From an uncultured Prevotellaceae bacterium (lineage in GTDB: Bacteria; Bacteroidota; Bacteroidia; Bacteroidales; Bacteroidaceae): a DNA stretch of 64,000 nt. Below the pieces are notes generated by a model. That model was not told where the DNA came from. It saw only the letters and a list, made by a program, of their open reading frames with translations, and did not search any database. The DNA is taken from NCBI GenBank assembly GCA_902762325.1, contig CACWNV010000011.1, forward strand, positions 1-64,000, given 5' to 3'. The position numbers and the translations under genes are program-made. Shown here in pieces: positions 18,774 through 27,379 of this stretch. Every line of letters begins with the position of its first letter. The stretch's first letter is position 1.

Positions 18774-19619
18774 ATGGACAGGAAAGGTTTTATTGATTTC
18801 AACACCAGACTTTCTCCGGAGAATTCGGGGAAGGCGGACAGCTATGCTCGGGCCATCATGATTCTTGACGAGGTGTTGCCGTATCAAAACGTGATAGACC
18901 TTCAGGGCCGTTCGCTCTATGAACTGTCTGACGTTGCTGCTATTGATGACGTGTTGCACCTAGTCAACGAAGAGGTGAAAAAGATGAAGAATCAGCAGCA
19001 AAACATCTTCGACGACTATGGCAAACCGAACCAAAGAAGTTACCCGCTGAAGAGTTTCTGTTCTGCAGCCCTGAAAAGCTTGAAGAAGTACGCTGAATAT
19101 GAACAGGAGGTGGTGGTGGCAGACAGAATTGTTGCTCAGGAAACGAATCCTCAGACAATCTCCAAGAAGCTTATTGCCTACTTTGACATCACCAAGGAAG
19201 GAGAAGACCAACTCTCAATAACAAAACGAAGAAAGGGTCAGGACTACTTCCGTCGCATGATACTTGCCAATTATGGCGGCCGCTGTGCCCTGACGGGAAT
19301 TAGCGTGCCACAACTGCTGCTGGCCAGCCACATTATACCGTGGGCAGACAAGTCTCACAAGAAGGACCGCCTTAATCCATGTAATGGCATCTGTCTGTCT
19401 GCGCTCTATGACAAAGCCTTCGACAAAGGCCTCTTCACCATTTCGCCTGATGATTACACCATTCAACTCTCTTCTGCTTTGCGAGAGTATGGGACGCAGG
19501 AGTATTTTGATAAGCAGTTTGGAAGTATCAGCGGAAAGCAAATAACTATGCCGATAGAGTACAAACCTAATCGCGACTTCTTGGCGTATCATAGGGACCA
19601 TGTGTTTGTGGGTATATAG
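18774..19619 (+). CDS. HNH restriction endonuclease
   Basis: A 281-residue protein. The N-terminal ~155 residues are of unrecognised type (DRKGFIDFNTRLSPENSGKA). The C-terminal part is an HNH_2-type nuclease: RRMILANYGGRCALTGISVP, SHIIPWADKSHKKDRLNPCNGICLSALYDKAFD, which holds the His-Asn-His and the Cys-x2-type residues. This fold appears in methylation- or sequence-directed restriction enzymes. It stands upstream of, and on the same strand as, the GHKL ATPase/C5-methyltransferase cassette, which has its own promoter 150 bases later. It is plausibly that cassette's nuclease, but could be independent. Confidence 0.85.
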   Translation: MDRKGFIDFNTRLSPENSGKADSYARAIMILDEVLPYQNVIDLQGRSLYELSDVAAIDDVLHLVNEEVKKMKNQQQNIFDDYGKPNQRSYPLKSFCSAALKSLKKYAEYEQEVVVADRIVAQETNPQTISKKLIAYFDITKEGEDQLSITKRRKGQDYFRRMILANYGGRCALTGISVPQLLLASHIIPWADKSHKKDRLNPCNGICLSALYDKAFDKGLFTISPDDYTIQLSSALREYGTQEYFDKQFGSISGKQITMPIEYKPNRDFLAYHRDHVFVGI

Positions 19620-19747
19620 GTACTAAATTTAGGCTACAAACACAGAAAGTAGCTCACAAACAGAATTTTTACACTATATTTTAGTTAAATTTCCTATAAA
19701 TTATTCTGATATTTTCAATTTATGTGCTATATTTTGAAAATATAGAC

Positions 19748-19755
19748 TATATTTG
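19748..19755 (+). promoter_or_regulatory. -7 promoter element of the GHKL/methyltransferase cassette
   Basis: TATATTTG matches TAnnTTTG, 22 bases before the ATG of the small first gene in an AT-rich leader. No clear TTTG was found at the -33 distance. Confidence 0.5.
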
Positions 19756-19777
19756 CAAAAAAATTAATAAAAAAATA

Positions 19778-20023
19778 ATGACTATGGCTGAAAATTCTAG
19801 ACGTAAGAGATTCACGAAAGTTGCTACTAATCGGGTACAGAAAGTCATTGATTATCTGAACCTTCTGCAAAATTGTTCTAACCGTCGTAACTACGAGTAT
19901 GACGAGGAAGACGTGAACCACATGTTTGAGGAAATTACCAAAGCCCTCAAAGACGCGAAGGCTGTTTATGCCAACGAGCTTAGCAAGGGTAACGGGAAAT
20001 CTGATTTTACCTTTAACAAATAG
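19778..20023 (+). CDS. Small basic protein of unknown function
   Basis: About 81 residues from the ATG at 19778; a longer frame begins at 19724 but that start lies upstream of the -7 box. The sequence begins MTMAENSRRKRFTKVATNRV and then has two predicted amphipathic helices with several charged residues; no catalytic motif. It ends 6 bases before the GHKL ATPase gene, so it belongs to the same operon, perhaps as a DNA-binding or assembly factor. I do not recognise the family. Confidence 0.7.
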   Translation: MTMAENSRRKRFTKVATNRVQKVIDYLNLLQNCSNRRNYEYDEEDVNHMFEEITKALKDAKAVYANELSKGNGKSDFTFNK

Positions 20024-20029
20024 TTTTCT

Positions 20030-22189
20030 ATGGAGACCTTGGATTTGTTTAATCAGACTGAAAACAATCTGCCTGCGACAATAGGAGAAAAAGATCTCGG
20101 CTGTAAATGGAACTTTGTGCAGAAGCCAAAGGGGACAATGAAACGAGATCGCGAGGACTCGTCGTTTGACCTTTTCAAGGACAATGAAGTTCGTTGTCTT
20201 GTACGTGAATACATTCAGAATTCTATTGACGCAGCCCAGAATATAGATGAAAACAAGAAGAAAAAAGTTCTTGTAACATTTTCATATGGGAAAATGAAGA
20301 GTTCAGATTACCCCAATTTAATACAGTCGTTAATAGGGAGATTAGAAGCGTGTAGCAAAAGAAGTCAGAATTTGAAAGGAGCTAAAGATCTTTACAAAAG
20401 CAAATACGAATTCTTGAACTCGCATAAGAATGGAACCATCGGCTATTTAAAAGTGTCTGACTATAACACAACTGGCATGAACTATGTCGATGATGATGAT
20501 ATTCCATCAGCTTTTGATTCGTGTGTACATTGTTCATCATCAAGCTATAAACCTGATGGAGGCTTTGCTGGCGGTAGCCATGGGCAGGGGAAAACTGTAG
20601 GTTTTGTTAATTCGCTATTCAATGCTGTTTATTATTCAACAAAGGTTGAAGGTAGCGGGCAAACATTTGGGGAAGGGGTCGTGCGATTGTGTACTCATAA
20701 ATATAAAAATGAGGATGGAAACGAAGTTCTCTTTGAAGCAGATGCCTTTTACAATAAGGGAGGTTCTCCCAATTCTGGAGAAGATATACCAGTCATTTTT
20801 AGACGCGAAGATTCAGGAACAGACGCATTTGTTTTGGGAATGGAAGAGAACGCAAAAGACATTAAGACAATGAAAGAGGAACTTCTTAGAGGTTTCTTCT
20901 ATGCTATTTACATGGAGTTGCTTGATGTCAATATATGTGGAGAAGAGTTTACAAAGGCAAATATTGCCGAAAAAATGCTAGAATATTTCCCGGAACCTGA
21001 TTATACCAATATAGATATGGACAGGAGCAATCGTCCAGAACTAAACTTCAATCCACGTCCGTATCTTTTTGAGATTGCTATGTGCGATGGTGGCGACGAT
21101 AATCATGTGCTTTTCACAACCGATGATTTCCCAGGTCAGTTCCCCACTTTAGGACATGCTACCTTGCAAATATGGAAAAGCGATGAGATCACTGCAGCAA
21201 GGTCTTTGGATAAGATTATCTTCATGCGCAACAAGTTGATGACTGTAGAAGTTAAGAAATACTATTCCTCAAAAGGCTTTTATGGCATTATGGTTTGTGA
21301 CGGTGATGGTGCAATATATCTGCGTATGTTGGAAGATGTGAGACATGACAAATGGGACGAGAAGGAATTGAAGGACATGAGCGATGAAGACAAAAGGAAT
21401 GCCAGAAAGACACTCCGAGAACTCGAGTCGTTTAAGAATGAGTGTCTGAAGAGACTCTTTCCGGAAGAGCATGACAAGCAGCTTGAGATAAAGTCCCTAA
21501 AGAAAAGAAGAATAGGTAAGTTTGGGAGTAGAAGTGAAGAAAACGAAGAAGATAATATCTGGCCAACTACCAATGTGATTGAAAAGGAAAAGAAACAGGG
21601 TTCAAAGTCTGGCTCATTTACTATCTTTGAAGAAGTCAAGGGAAGAAAGAAAAAGAAGAAAAAGGGTACAATTACAGACGTGGAACCTGAAATAGATCCA
21701 GTTCCTCGTCCTGAAAATGATCCAACACCGGAACCGGATCCTAACCCTAACCCTGACCCCAACCCGAATCCAGAACCACGCCCGAAACCCACTCCAAAGC
21801 CCAACCCGACTTACGTGGAAGGTGACGAAGGTGAAGATGATGGTACTGGTGAGGCAGAGAATCCCAATGTTGAACGTGAGAGGGAAATAAAGCTGGATGG
21901 ACGAAATAAACGTCTTAAGCCCCTTCATAATGAGGAGTATACATGCAAACTTGAGATAAGAGTTCCAAAAGACTATTATGATTGCAGGCTTGTCCTTGAT
22001 ATTCAGGCTGACGAGGGATTATTCCCACTTGATTTGAAGAATGTTTCTGCCGGTTGCCAAATTAGGTCTGGTGTCTCGAATGAGATTTTCGGATTTGATT
22101 TGAAGGCCGATACCCCTAATGTCATTAAGTTTACTCCACAGGAGAACGTCACATTGTATAGTTTAAACATCAAGGTATATGGACATTAA
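20030..22189 (+). CDS. MORC-like GHKL ATPase
   Basis: A 719-residue protein. An N-terminal GHKL (Hsp90/MutL/histidine-kinase fold) ATPase is visible: N-box VREYIQNSIDAAQ (Glu60, Asn64), G1-like KVSDYNTTGM near 143, and G2-like GGSHGQGKTVGF near 183. It is followed by an S5-like middle domain. A Lys-rich stretch and a proline/asparagine/aspartate-rich linker (about 556-595, PNPDPNPNPEP-type repeats) lead to a C-terminal beta-rich domain. MORC/MutL-type ATPases in restriction-modification operons were described by Iyer, Abhiman and Aravind; they are thought to clamp and loop DNA. The next gene starts inside its last 11 bases. Confidence 0.8.
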   Translation: METLDLFNQTENNLPATIGEKDLGCKWNFVQKPKGTMKRDREDSSFDLFKDNEVRCLVREYIQNSIDAAQNIDENKKKKVLVTFSYGKMKSSDYPNLIQSLIGRLEACSKRSQNLKGAKDLYKSKYEFLNSHKNGTIGYLKVSDYNTTGMNYVDDDDIPSAFDSCVHCSSSSYKPDGGFAGGSHGQGKTVGFVNSLFNAVYYSTKVEGSGQTFGEGVVRLCTHKYKNEDGNEVLFEADAFYNKGGSPNSGEDIPVIFRREDSGTDAFVLGMEENAKDIKTMKEELLRGFFYAIYMELLDVNICGEEFTKANIAEKMLEYFPEPDYTNIDMDRSNRPELNFNPRPYLFEIAMCDGGDDNHVLFTTDDFPGQFPTLGHATLQIWKSDEITAARSLDKIIFMRNKLMTVEVKKYYSSKGFYGIMVCDGDGAIYLRMLEDVRHDKWDEKELKDMSDEDKRNARKTLRELESFKNECLKRLFPEEHDKQLEIKSLKKRRIGKFGSRSEENEEDNIWPTTNVIEKEKKQGSKSGSFTIFEEVKGRKKKKKKGTITDVEPEIDPVPRPENDPTPEPDPNPNPDPNPNPEPRPKPTPKPNPTYVEGDEGEDDGTGEAENPNVEREREIKLDGRNKRLKPLHNEEYTCKLEIRVPKDYYDCRLVLDIQADEGLFPLDLKNVSAGCQIRSGVSNEIFGFDLKADTPNVIKFTPQENVTLYSLNIKVYGH

Positions 22190-23042
22190 AACGACTGCAA
22201 CATACCCATACCCCATCTGGGGCTTACCCGATAATTATAAGGGAGACGATCCCGCTGGCGAGAGAAAAGGATTGAAAAAAGATACCGATGAAGATGTTTT
22301 CATCTTGGAGTATGAGGTAACGACTCATAACGAAGGCGTAGATAGGCTTATTGCAGATAAGCTTGCTTCGTATCTGTGTATCATACAATGCTCTTCAACT
22401 TACTATACCCAGATAGAAAAGAGGGAAGAATCTTGCTTCAAAATTAAAATACCCTGTTCGAAAGTGAACAAAAGATTCTCCGTCAAGATAGAAATAGTTG
22501 CTACAGAGAACATCAACAGCTGCAATTATCTAGACGTTGATGATTTCTATGAGGGTGTTGTTGATTATCAGAAGGGGGCCATGATTGCTATGGTGGATAA
22601 ATTCAACGTGTCGCTAACACCTAGCGATGACATGGCTAACCTGAGCAAATTTGTGAAGTACGAATACGCAAATGTTCAGAAGGTAACGAATGTAATTGAT
22701 GACATTATCTTGATACAGTTGCCATACTCCTACGAGAACGCAGGAAAATTGGTTCTGTACCAATGTCCCAATGTCTTCGAGGCAATGTTGGTAAGGAATG
22801 CGCTTATTGAAGCCGTTTACAAACTACGTTCATGCTATGATGACGATAAAAGAGATTGGATTTTCTATCTAACGCAATTTATCAAGCAAATGGTTTCGGA
22901 AGACGAATTACCTAAGCTGGAAGACTATGACTATCCGATTAGCGAAGTTATACAAATTGTCGATAAGATCTTGCCAAATGTTATGCTTAGTGCATTAGAT
23001 GAAGTGAAAGAAAAAATTGAACCAAAAGAATCAGATTCATGA
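22179..23042 (+). CDS. Unknown protein of the GHKL/methyltransferase cassette
   Basis: A 287-residue soluble protein that I cannot place in a family. The N-terminal half looks beta-rich (YEVTTHNEGVDRLIADKLAS, SVKIEIVATENINS), the C-terminal half helical (NVFEAMLVRNALIEAVYKLR). No nuclease, ATPase or HTH motif was seen. It overlaps the GHKL gene by 11 bases and the next gene by 4 bases (ATGA), so it is translationally coupled to both and probably forms a complex with them. Confidence 0.75.
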   Translation: MDIKTTATYPYPIWGLPDNYKGDDPAGERKGLKKDTDEDVFILEYEVTTHNEGVDRLIADKLASYLCIIQCSSTYYTQIEKREESCFKIKIPCSKVNKRFSVKIEIVATENINSCNYLDVDDFYEGVVDYQKGAMIAMVDKFNVSLTPSDDMANLSKFVKYEYANVQKVTNVIDDIILIQLPYSYENAGKLVLYQCPNVFEAMLVRNALIEAVYKLRSCYDDDKRDWIFYLTQFIKQMVSEDELPKLEDYDYPISEVIQIVDKILPNVMLSALDEVKEKIEPKESDS

Positions 23043-23917
23043 AGCAGACAATTTTTACTCCAGAATTTGCCGAGGTGTTAAGAATTCACGTTCAAGAAAA
23101 TCTCCCCAATTATCTCAACCCCACATTTAACTGGCGAGAAGAAGCTGAAAAACATGACGGGTTGTACGAAACTGATTTAGAGCAACCAGATTTGTCGGGT
23201 ATGCTTGCGTTCGCAGATTCTAAAACTTCTGCTGATGACTTTGAAGCTGGAAAGATTCTTTTCGAGGCATTCAAAAATCTTACTCCTATGCAAGCTGCTC
23301 AAAGTCATTTTTGGCAATACCTTTCTCACGTTGACCTGTATGAATACATGAGGAGACGTTGGAATAAAGTCGATGAACAGGATTGTGACCCCAACTATAT
23401 TGCCGAGCACTGGTTCTACAAGCAAAACAGAAACTGGCTAGAGGGGCTTTATTGGTCTTTCAAGAATACAGTTCAAACCAACGAAGACGGGTCGCTTGAC
23501 TATACCTATACCAAGTTCCTGTTTAGAGAGCAGAACTTGCGAAATAGAGGTATCATGCCTTCTGCTACTGTGTTCAGAAATCCAGAAGCATTAAAGGGCG
23601 TACTTCGATTCTGCATAGAAGAGATGGACAAGAAAGATCGTGGTGAAGATACCGTCTTTGACAAATATTTCGAGTATCGTATTACCGCTCCTAAAGGAGT
23701 CGTTCAGTTGGTAAATAAGCTGGCTGGTGTAATAGAGGCATCTGCATATACGAGCCAAGACTTCTATGACTTTTTGGTAGCTAGTAGAGACATTATCAAG
23801 AGTCAGGGCGACAGAAAGAAAGAGAAAAAGGAACGTGACGAAGCGATGGCTGCTGCCGGTATCGCTCCTAAGAAAAAGAAGAAGCATAAGAAGAATAAGA
23901 AGCATAAGAGAAGATAA
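23039..23917 (+). CDS. Unknown protein with lysine-rich tail (possibly DUF6339-like)
   Basis: A 292-residue protein. The central block (LTPMQAAQSHFWQYLSHVDL, RNWLEGLYWSFKNT, FRNPEALKGVLRFCIEEM) recalls the DUF6339 family, but this is from memory. The last ~35 residues are nearly all Lys/Arg/His (KKKKKHKKNKKHKRR), a tail suited to binding DNA or RNA non-specifically. The start overlaps the previous gene by 4 bases and the methyltransferase gene follows 3 bases after the stop. Confidence 0.75.
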   Translation: MKQTIFTPEFAEVLRIHVQENLPNYLNPTFNWREEAEKHDGLYETDLEQPDLSGMLAFADSKTSADDFEAGKILFEAFKNLTPMQAAQSHFWQYLSHVDLYEYMRRRWNKVDEQDCDPNYIAEHWFYKQNRNWLEGLYWSFKNTVQTNEDGSLDYTYTKFLFREQNLRNRGIMPSATVFRNPEALKGVLRFCIEEMDKKDRGEDTVFDKYFEYRITAPKGVVQLVNKLAGVIEASAYTSQDFYDFLVASRDIIKSQGDRKKEKKERDEAMAAAGIAPKKKKKHKKNKKHKRR

Positions 23918-23920
23918 AAT

Positions 23921-25807
23921 ATGGCAGAAATAGAAGAGTTCAAACAAGGTAAAAATCCGATAAAATTCATTGACCTCTTCGCTGGTGCAGGTGGCATCAG
24001 CGAGGGATTTTTGCAAGCATATACTGACGATAAATATTTTGAGTTTGTTCTGGCAAGTGACATCAACAGTAACTGTGAATTAACTCACAAAGTGAGATAC
24101 AACCGCCAGTTGGGATTGGATACAGGGTTCATTACTGAAGATATCATGTCAGAGGATTTCTTGGAACGTCTTGAAAAGGAAATTGGTGATCAAGATATAG
24201 ATGTAGTAACTGGTGGCCCCAGTTGCCAGTCGTTTAGTTTGTCTGGCAGAAGAAGGAAGTTTGACAAACGCGATAATCTCTTTATCCACTATCTGAAAGT
24301 TATTCGCAAGCTCCGTCCCAAATATTTTGTGATGGAGAACGTGAAGGGTATTCTCACGAAAGATCGTGGCAAGTTTAAGACGGCAGTGATGAACGAAATC
24401 CGCTCTATCATTGATGAAGAGAAAGTGAATGAGATGCTCGCCTACTTCAATGGGGTTTTGAGCAGAACGGCTAACGATTCTGTGCGTCAATGCTTCATTA
24501 ATAAAATAAGAATAGAAGTTGTTGAGGACGGCAAGGAAGAGAAATTCGTCGATAAATATTTCCAAATCGTTGAATCTGTATATAAGCAGCTCACTAAAAC
24601 AGTCTCATTGAAAGTTAGTAAAAGCAATCAGCATATAACAACGATACGTCATGCGTTATCACTACTTAAATTGTCTTCGAAACGACAGAAATTGATTGAT
24701 TCCGTCATGCATTTGAAAGCAGAAGCTGACGTTGACAATGACCAGCTAGTAAAGAAGTTCAATGACTTTGTATATACGATAAGTGACGACCAGTTAGCTG
24801 AGTTAATTGAAAGACATATTTATTGGGTTGAAGAGTTCAAGACTCAACCTGATGTTGTTGAAAGGCTGAGGCAAATTGTTAAGCTCTATACTTTGACTTT
24901 GGAAGAAGTCTTTAAAGAGTTGCGTCAATATGCTATCGATGACGATTCTCTCGGAGATTATGAGCACATTATGAATGAGATTCATCTCTATAGAATAAAG
25001 AAACCGCTAGTTTTGAATTCTTCTGACTATGGTGTACCTCAGAACAGAGAAAGGGTTGTTTTCATTGGTTGTCGTAAGGATCAGCCTATGATTTCAGAGA
25101 TTCCTGCATCTACAGAGGAGAACAAGGTGACTACCTACGAAGCTCTTCATGATTTGGACTTCCTGAATAATGCTGAAACGGCTGATGACTATGCTGATGT
25201 ACCAGAGGATGAACGTTATACGTCTTTGAATGTGAGAAGGAGTCTAGACGGCCAACCAAACGAACATGGCGAAACCTATTCTGAATGGTCGAGAACGGGA
25301 AGACTTGGTCATCGTTTTACGTTTGAAGAGCCACCGTTCTACGTCAGGAATCTCGGCAATCTGGAGAATGGCTTATTGGAACGCGCAAATTTATTCAATC
25401 ATCAGACGAGCAAGCAAAGCGAAGAAGTTCTAAAACGTTTGGCTGTGATAGGAGAAGCTGGAGATTATACAGATGACGTAAAAAAACAATTGGAGGATAT
25501 GGGTCTTAGTTCTGACAAGCGGAACTACACAGTTCTGAAACCTGAAGACCAGTCGCCAACTGTTGTAACGTTGCCTGATGACTTTATTCATTACCATAGG
25601 CATCGTGCTTTGACAGTAAGAGAAATGGCTCGTCTGCAATCCTTTGACGATTCATTTGTGTTTCAGGGAAAGAGAACAACAGGTGGCGATAAGCGCAAGT
25701 CAGAGACACCACAATACACGATGGTAGGCAACGCTGTGCCACCACTTATGGCGAAGGCGATAGCAAATAAGATTTTGGAAGTCATAGTGACAGAACAAAG
25801 ACAGTAA
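23921..25807 (+). CDS. DNA (cytosine-5) methyltransferase
   Basis: A 628-residue C5-methyltransferase. Motif I is FIDLFAGAGGISEGF (about 16-30). Motif IV is GGPSCQSFS with the catalytic Cys near 102 (Ser in place of the second Pro of PPC). Motif VI is FVMENVKG, motif VIII is SSDYGVPQNRERVVFIG, motif IX is TVREMARLQSF and motif X is MVGNAVPPLMA. A helical insertion of about 200 residues (roughly 150-360) between motifs VI and VIII is much larger than in a solitary Dcm and is probably a cassette-specific interaction region. It methylates DNA, presumably protecting the host while the GHKL ATPase and a nuclease act on unmodified DNA. It is the last gene of the cassette. Confidence 0.93.
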   Translation: MAEIEEFKQGKNPIKFIDLFAGAGGISEGFLQAYTDDKYFEFVLASDINSNCELTHKVRYNRQLGLDTGFITEDIMSEDFLERLEKEIGDQDIDVVTGGPSCQSFSLSGRRRKFDKRDNLFIHYLKVIRKLRPKYFVMENVKGILTKDRGKFKTAVMNEIRSIIDEEKVNEMLAYFNGVLSRTANDSVRQCFINKIRIEVVEDGKEEKFVDKYFQIVESVYKQLTKTVSLKVSKSNQHITTIRHALSLLKLSSKRQKLIDSVMHLKAEADVDNDQLVKKFNDFVYTISDDQLAELIERHIYWVEEFKTQPDVVERLRQIVKLYTLTLEEVFKELRQYAIDDDSLGDYEHIMNEIHLYRIKKPLVLNSSDYGVPQNRERVVFIGCRKDQPMISEIPASTEENKVTTYEALHDLDFLNNAETADDYADVPEDERYTSLNVRRSLDGQPNEHGETYSEWSRTGRLGHRFTFEEPPFYVRNLGNLENGLLERANLFNHQTSKQSEEVLKRLAVIGEAGDYTDDVKKQLEDMGLSSDKRNYTVLKPEDQSPTVVTLPDDFIHYHRHRALTVREMARLQSFDDSFVFQGKRTTGGDKRKSETPQYTMVGNAVPPLMAKAIANKILEVIVTEQRQ

Positions 25808-26238
25808 CAAATTAGGTCATGCTAAAAATATATTTACCCCAGTTCGGGATAAGGAATTCTAAAACAACATAAGTTGTTTGGTGTTTGTTAGTTCGACGAA
25901 ATCTGACTGTCAGGAAACCTGGGATTCATAAATATATTGTCTATGATGTCTTAACGTATCGTTTAGGCAGTCTAAATGTATCATTTGCGAGGCGGAAATA
26001 AATAGTATGTTTCAACGGTGAAGGATGTGAAGGATAGTTTTGCGACTTTCCTTATAGGAAATTATTTACCCCCGACCTAAATGTTTTTCCTTTATGCGAA
26101 AGTTACTATTCTATCCTTCACCACCTTGTTCAGAAGGACAGCTCTGACTCTTGCAATCGTCTTACATCGAACCCACGTTAATTCTAACGTGCCTGAATAA
26201 AGACAAAAGACATCTCAGATTAACAAGCTATAAAATGC

Positions 26239-26273
26239 AAATAGCGTGTAACCCATAGAGCTACACGCTATTT
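26239..26273 (-). terminator. dnaK-type terminator copy inside the island
   Basis: The arms AAATAGCGTGTA and TACACGCTATTT pair perfectly. On the minus strand the loop region reads GTGTAGCTCTATGGGTTACAC, and the dnaK terminator at 58487-58522 has GTGTAGCTCAATGAGTTACAC on its plus strand. Both lie 30-35 bases after a FEEVK-stop on the minus strand. Confidence 0.6.
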
Positions 26274-26307
26274 ATTAGTACTTTAGTAATTATTTTACTT
26301 ATGCGTC

Positions 26308-26328
26308 TTACTTAACCTCCTCAAATCT
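26308..26328. repeat. Internal attachment-like repeat (dnaK 3'-end remnant)
   Basis: The minus strand reads TTTGAGGAGGTTAAGTAA, again FEEVK-stop, differing from the real dnaK end only at two wobble positions over these 18 bases. It is preceded by an in-frame stop about ten codons upstream, so no gene remains. With the adjacent dnaK-like terminator it looks like a former dnaK 3' end, that is, an element junction. Confidence 0.55.
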
Positions 26329-26485
26329 AAACACTATTGTGAATCAGTTATTTACAAGTACACGTGAACGATAAGAGAATGTAAAGAAGCCCGTTAAGCC
26401 AAACAAAAATAGGAATCGACAACTACGCTATTTGTGATTCTTGCCAAGCACCTTTTCTTTTGGATTGATGTTTATCGCCATAGAT

Positions 26486-27379
26486 TTAGTGTTTTTTTTC
26501 TTGGTGAACGTATTGATTAATCATTGTATGAATGCTTTTCTCTTGCTTGTCTCGCATGAGATTATAGAGGTAATCCGGAATCTTAAAAGCAGTTTTCCGA
26601 TGCTTGTATATTCCATCTTGTATTCTATACAAAACACTCTCGTTTATAGATCTTTGGTTCTTTTTCAATCTTTCAAGACAATTATCAATAAATGATTTCA
26701 AGGACTCACACGTTTCAATATCTTCTAAATTTTGTTTCCTTGTTGTAAGAATCCATTTAATGATAGGCACAAGTGGAACACCTACAAAAACAATAGCTGT
26801 TTGCATACCTTCATTTTTATAAAAACCGACAAACATTATTAAGGCTAAAACACTCCAAGCGATACAATCTATAATAGTATTGAATTTCTTTCTTAGCTTT
26901 GAATCATAAGCCAGATTTGTTCTCTGACAAATAAGAGTAGCCTCTACTTTATTCAAGTCGCTAACTTGGATATCATACCAATTAACAAAGCCTTTATCCG
27001 GAAGGTTGACATAATTATCATTAACATCTTCGGCAGAGGGTTTAGTTCCCCACACATAAGAATTCCATTCTAGTCCTAATACATCACAATCGAATAACTG
27101 TTGAATTTTAGCAGCTAAATTTCGATGCTTTCCTGCCTTAGCTTCAAGGACGAAGCCGATGACAAGGGCAACAACACTGTACGCCATTAATGAATGAAGA
27201 ACAAGATAATTGTCAGAACATATATAAAACCTGGCAAAAGATATAATTATGGGGATTAACACACAAAAAAGCATATAGGCTGTGGAATAATGCCCAGCTT
27301 TCGTGTAAAGGTGGTGTGCAGCTTTGAGCTGATTAATGTGTTCTTGCCTATTTTCTAATTCTACTATGTTATTTGCCAT
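26486..27379 (-). CDS. Four-transmembrane (S-4TM-like) CBASS effector
   Basis: About 297 residues from the ATG at 27379, inside the last 11 bases of the nucleotidyltransferase gene. Two hydrophobic hairpins are visible: residues about 32-54 and 58-79, then about 175-195 and 201-219. Soluble segments lie between and after them, with a long charged C-terminal tail. This is the layout of S-4TM effectors in CBASS operons, where binding of a cyclic nucleotide is thought to open a pore and depolarise the membrane. Translational coupling to a CD-NTase gene supports the role. No ligand-binding motif can be named by eye. Confidence 0.78.
   Translation of the reverse strand: MANNIVELENRQEHINQLKAAHHLYTKAGHYSTAYMLFCVLIPIIISFARFYICSDNYLVLHSLMAYSVVALVIGFVLEAKAGKHRNLAAKIQQLFDCDVLGLEWNSYVWGTKPSAEDVNDNYVNLPDKGFVNWYDIQVSDLNKVEATLICQRTNLAYDSKLRKKFNTIIDCIAWSVLALIMFVGFYKNEGMQTAIVFVGVPLVPIIKWILTTRKQNLEDIETCESLKSFIDNCLERLKKNQRSINESVLYRIQDGIYKHRKTAFKIPDYLYNLMRDKQEKSIHTMINQYVHQEKKH

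Larger units (their letters stand above)
25808..26485. other. Gene-free junction between the two island halves
   Basis: About 680 bases with no supported gene. It contains an 11-base inverted repeat (GTGAAGGATAG near 26029 against CTATCCTTCAC near 26112), a small stem CACGTTA/TAACGTG near 26180, the terminator-like hairpin at 26239-26273 and the dnaK-end-like repeat at 26308-26328. I interpret it as the junction of two tandem integrated elements. Confidence 0.55.

Noticed and set aside
21280-21928. Minus-strand frames encoding Gly/Phe/Ser-rich repeats
   Set aside because: They are the complement of the Pro/Asn-rich linker of the GHKL ATPase gene.
19778-25807. DISARM or BREX assignment for the methyltransferase cassette
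   Set aside because: No DrmA/DrmB, PglZ or BrxC-like proteins are present.
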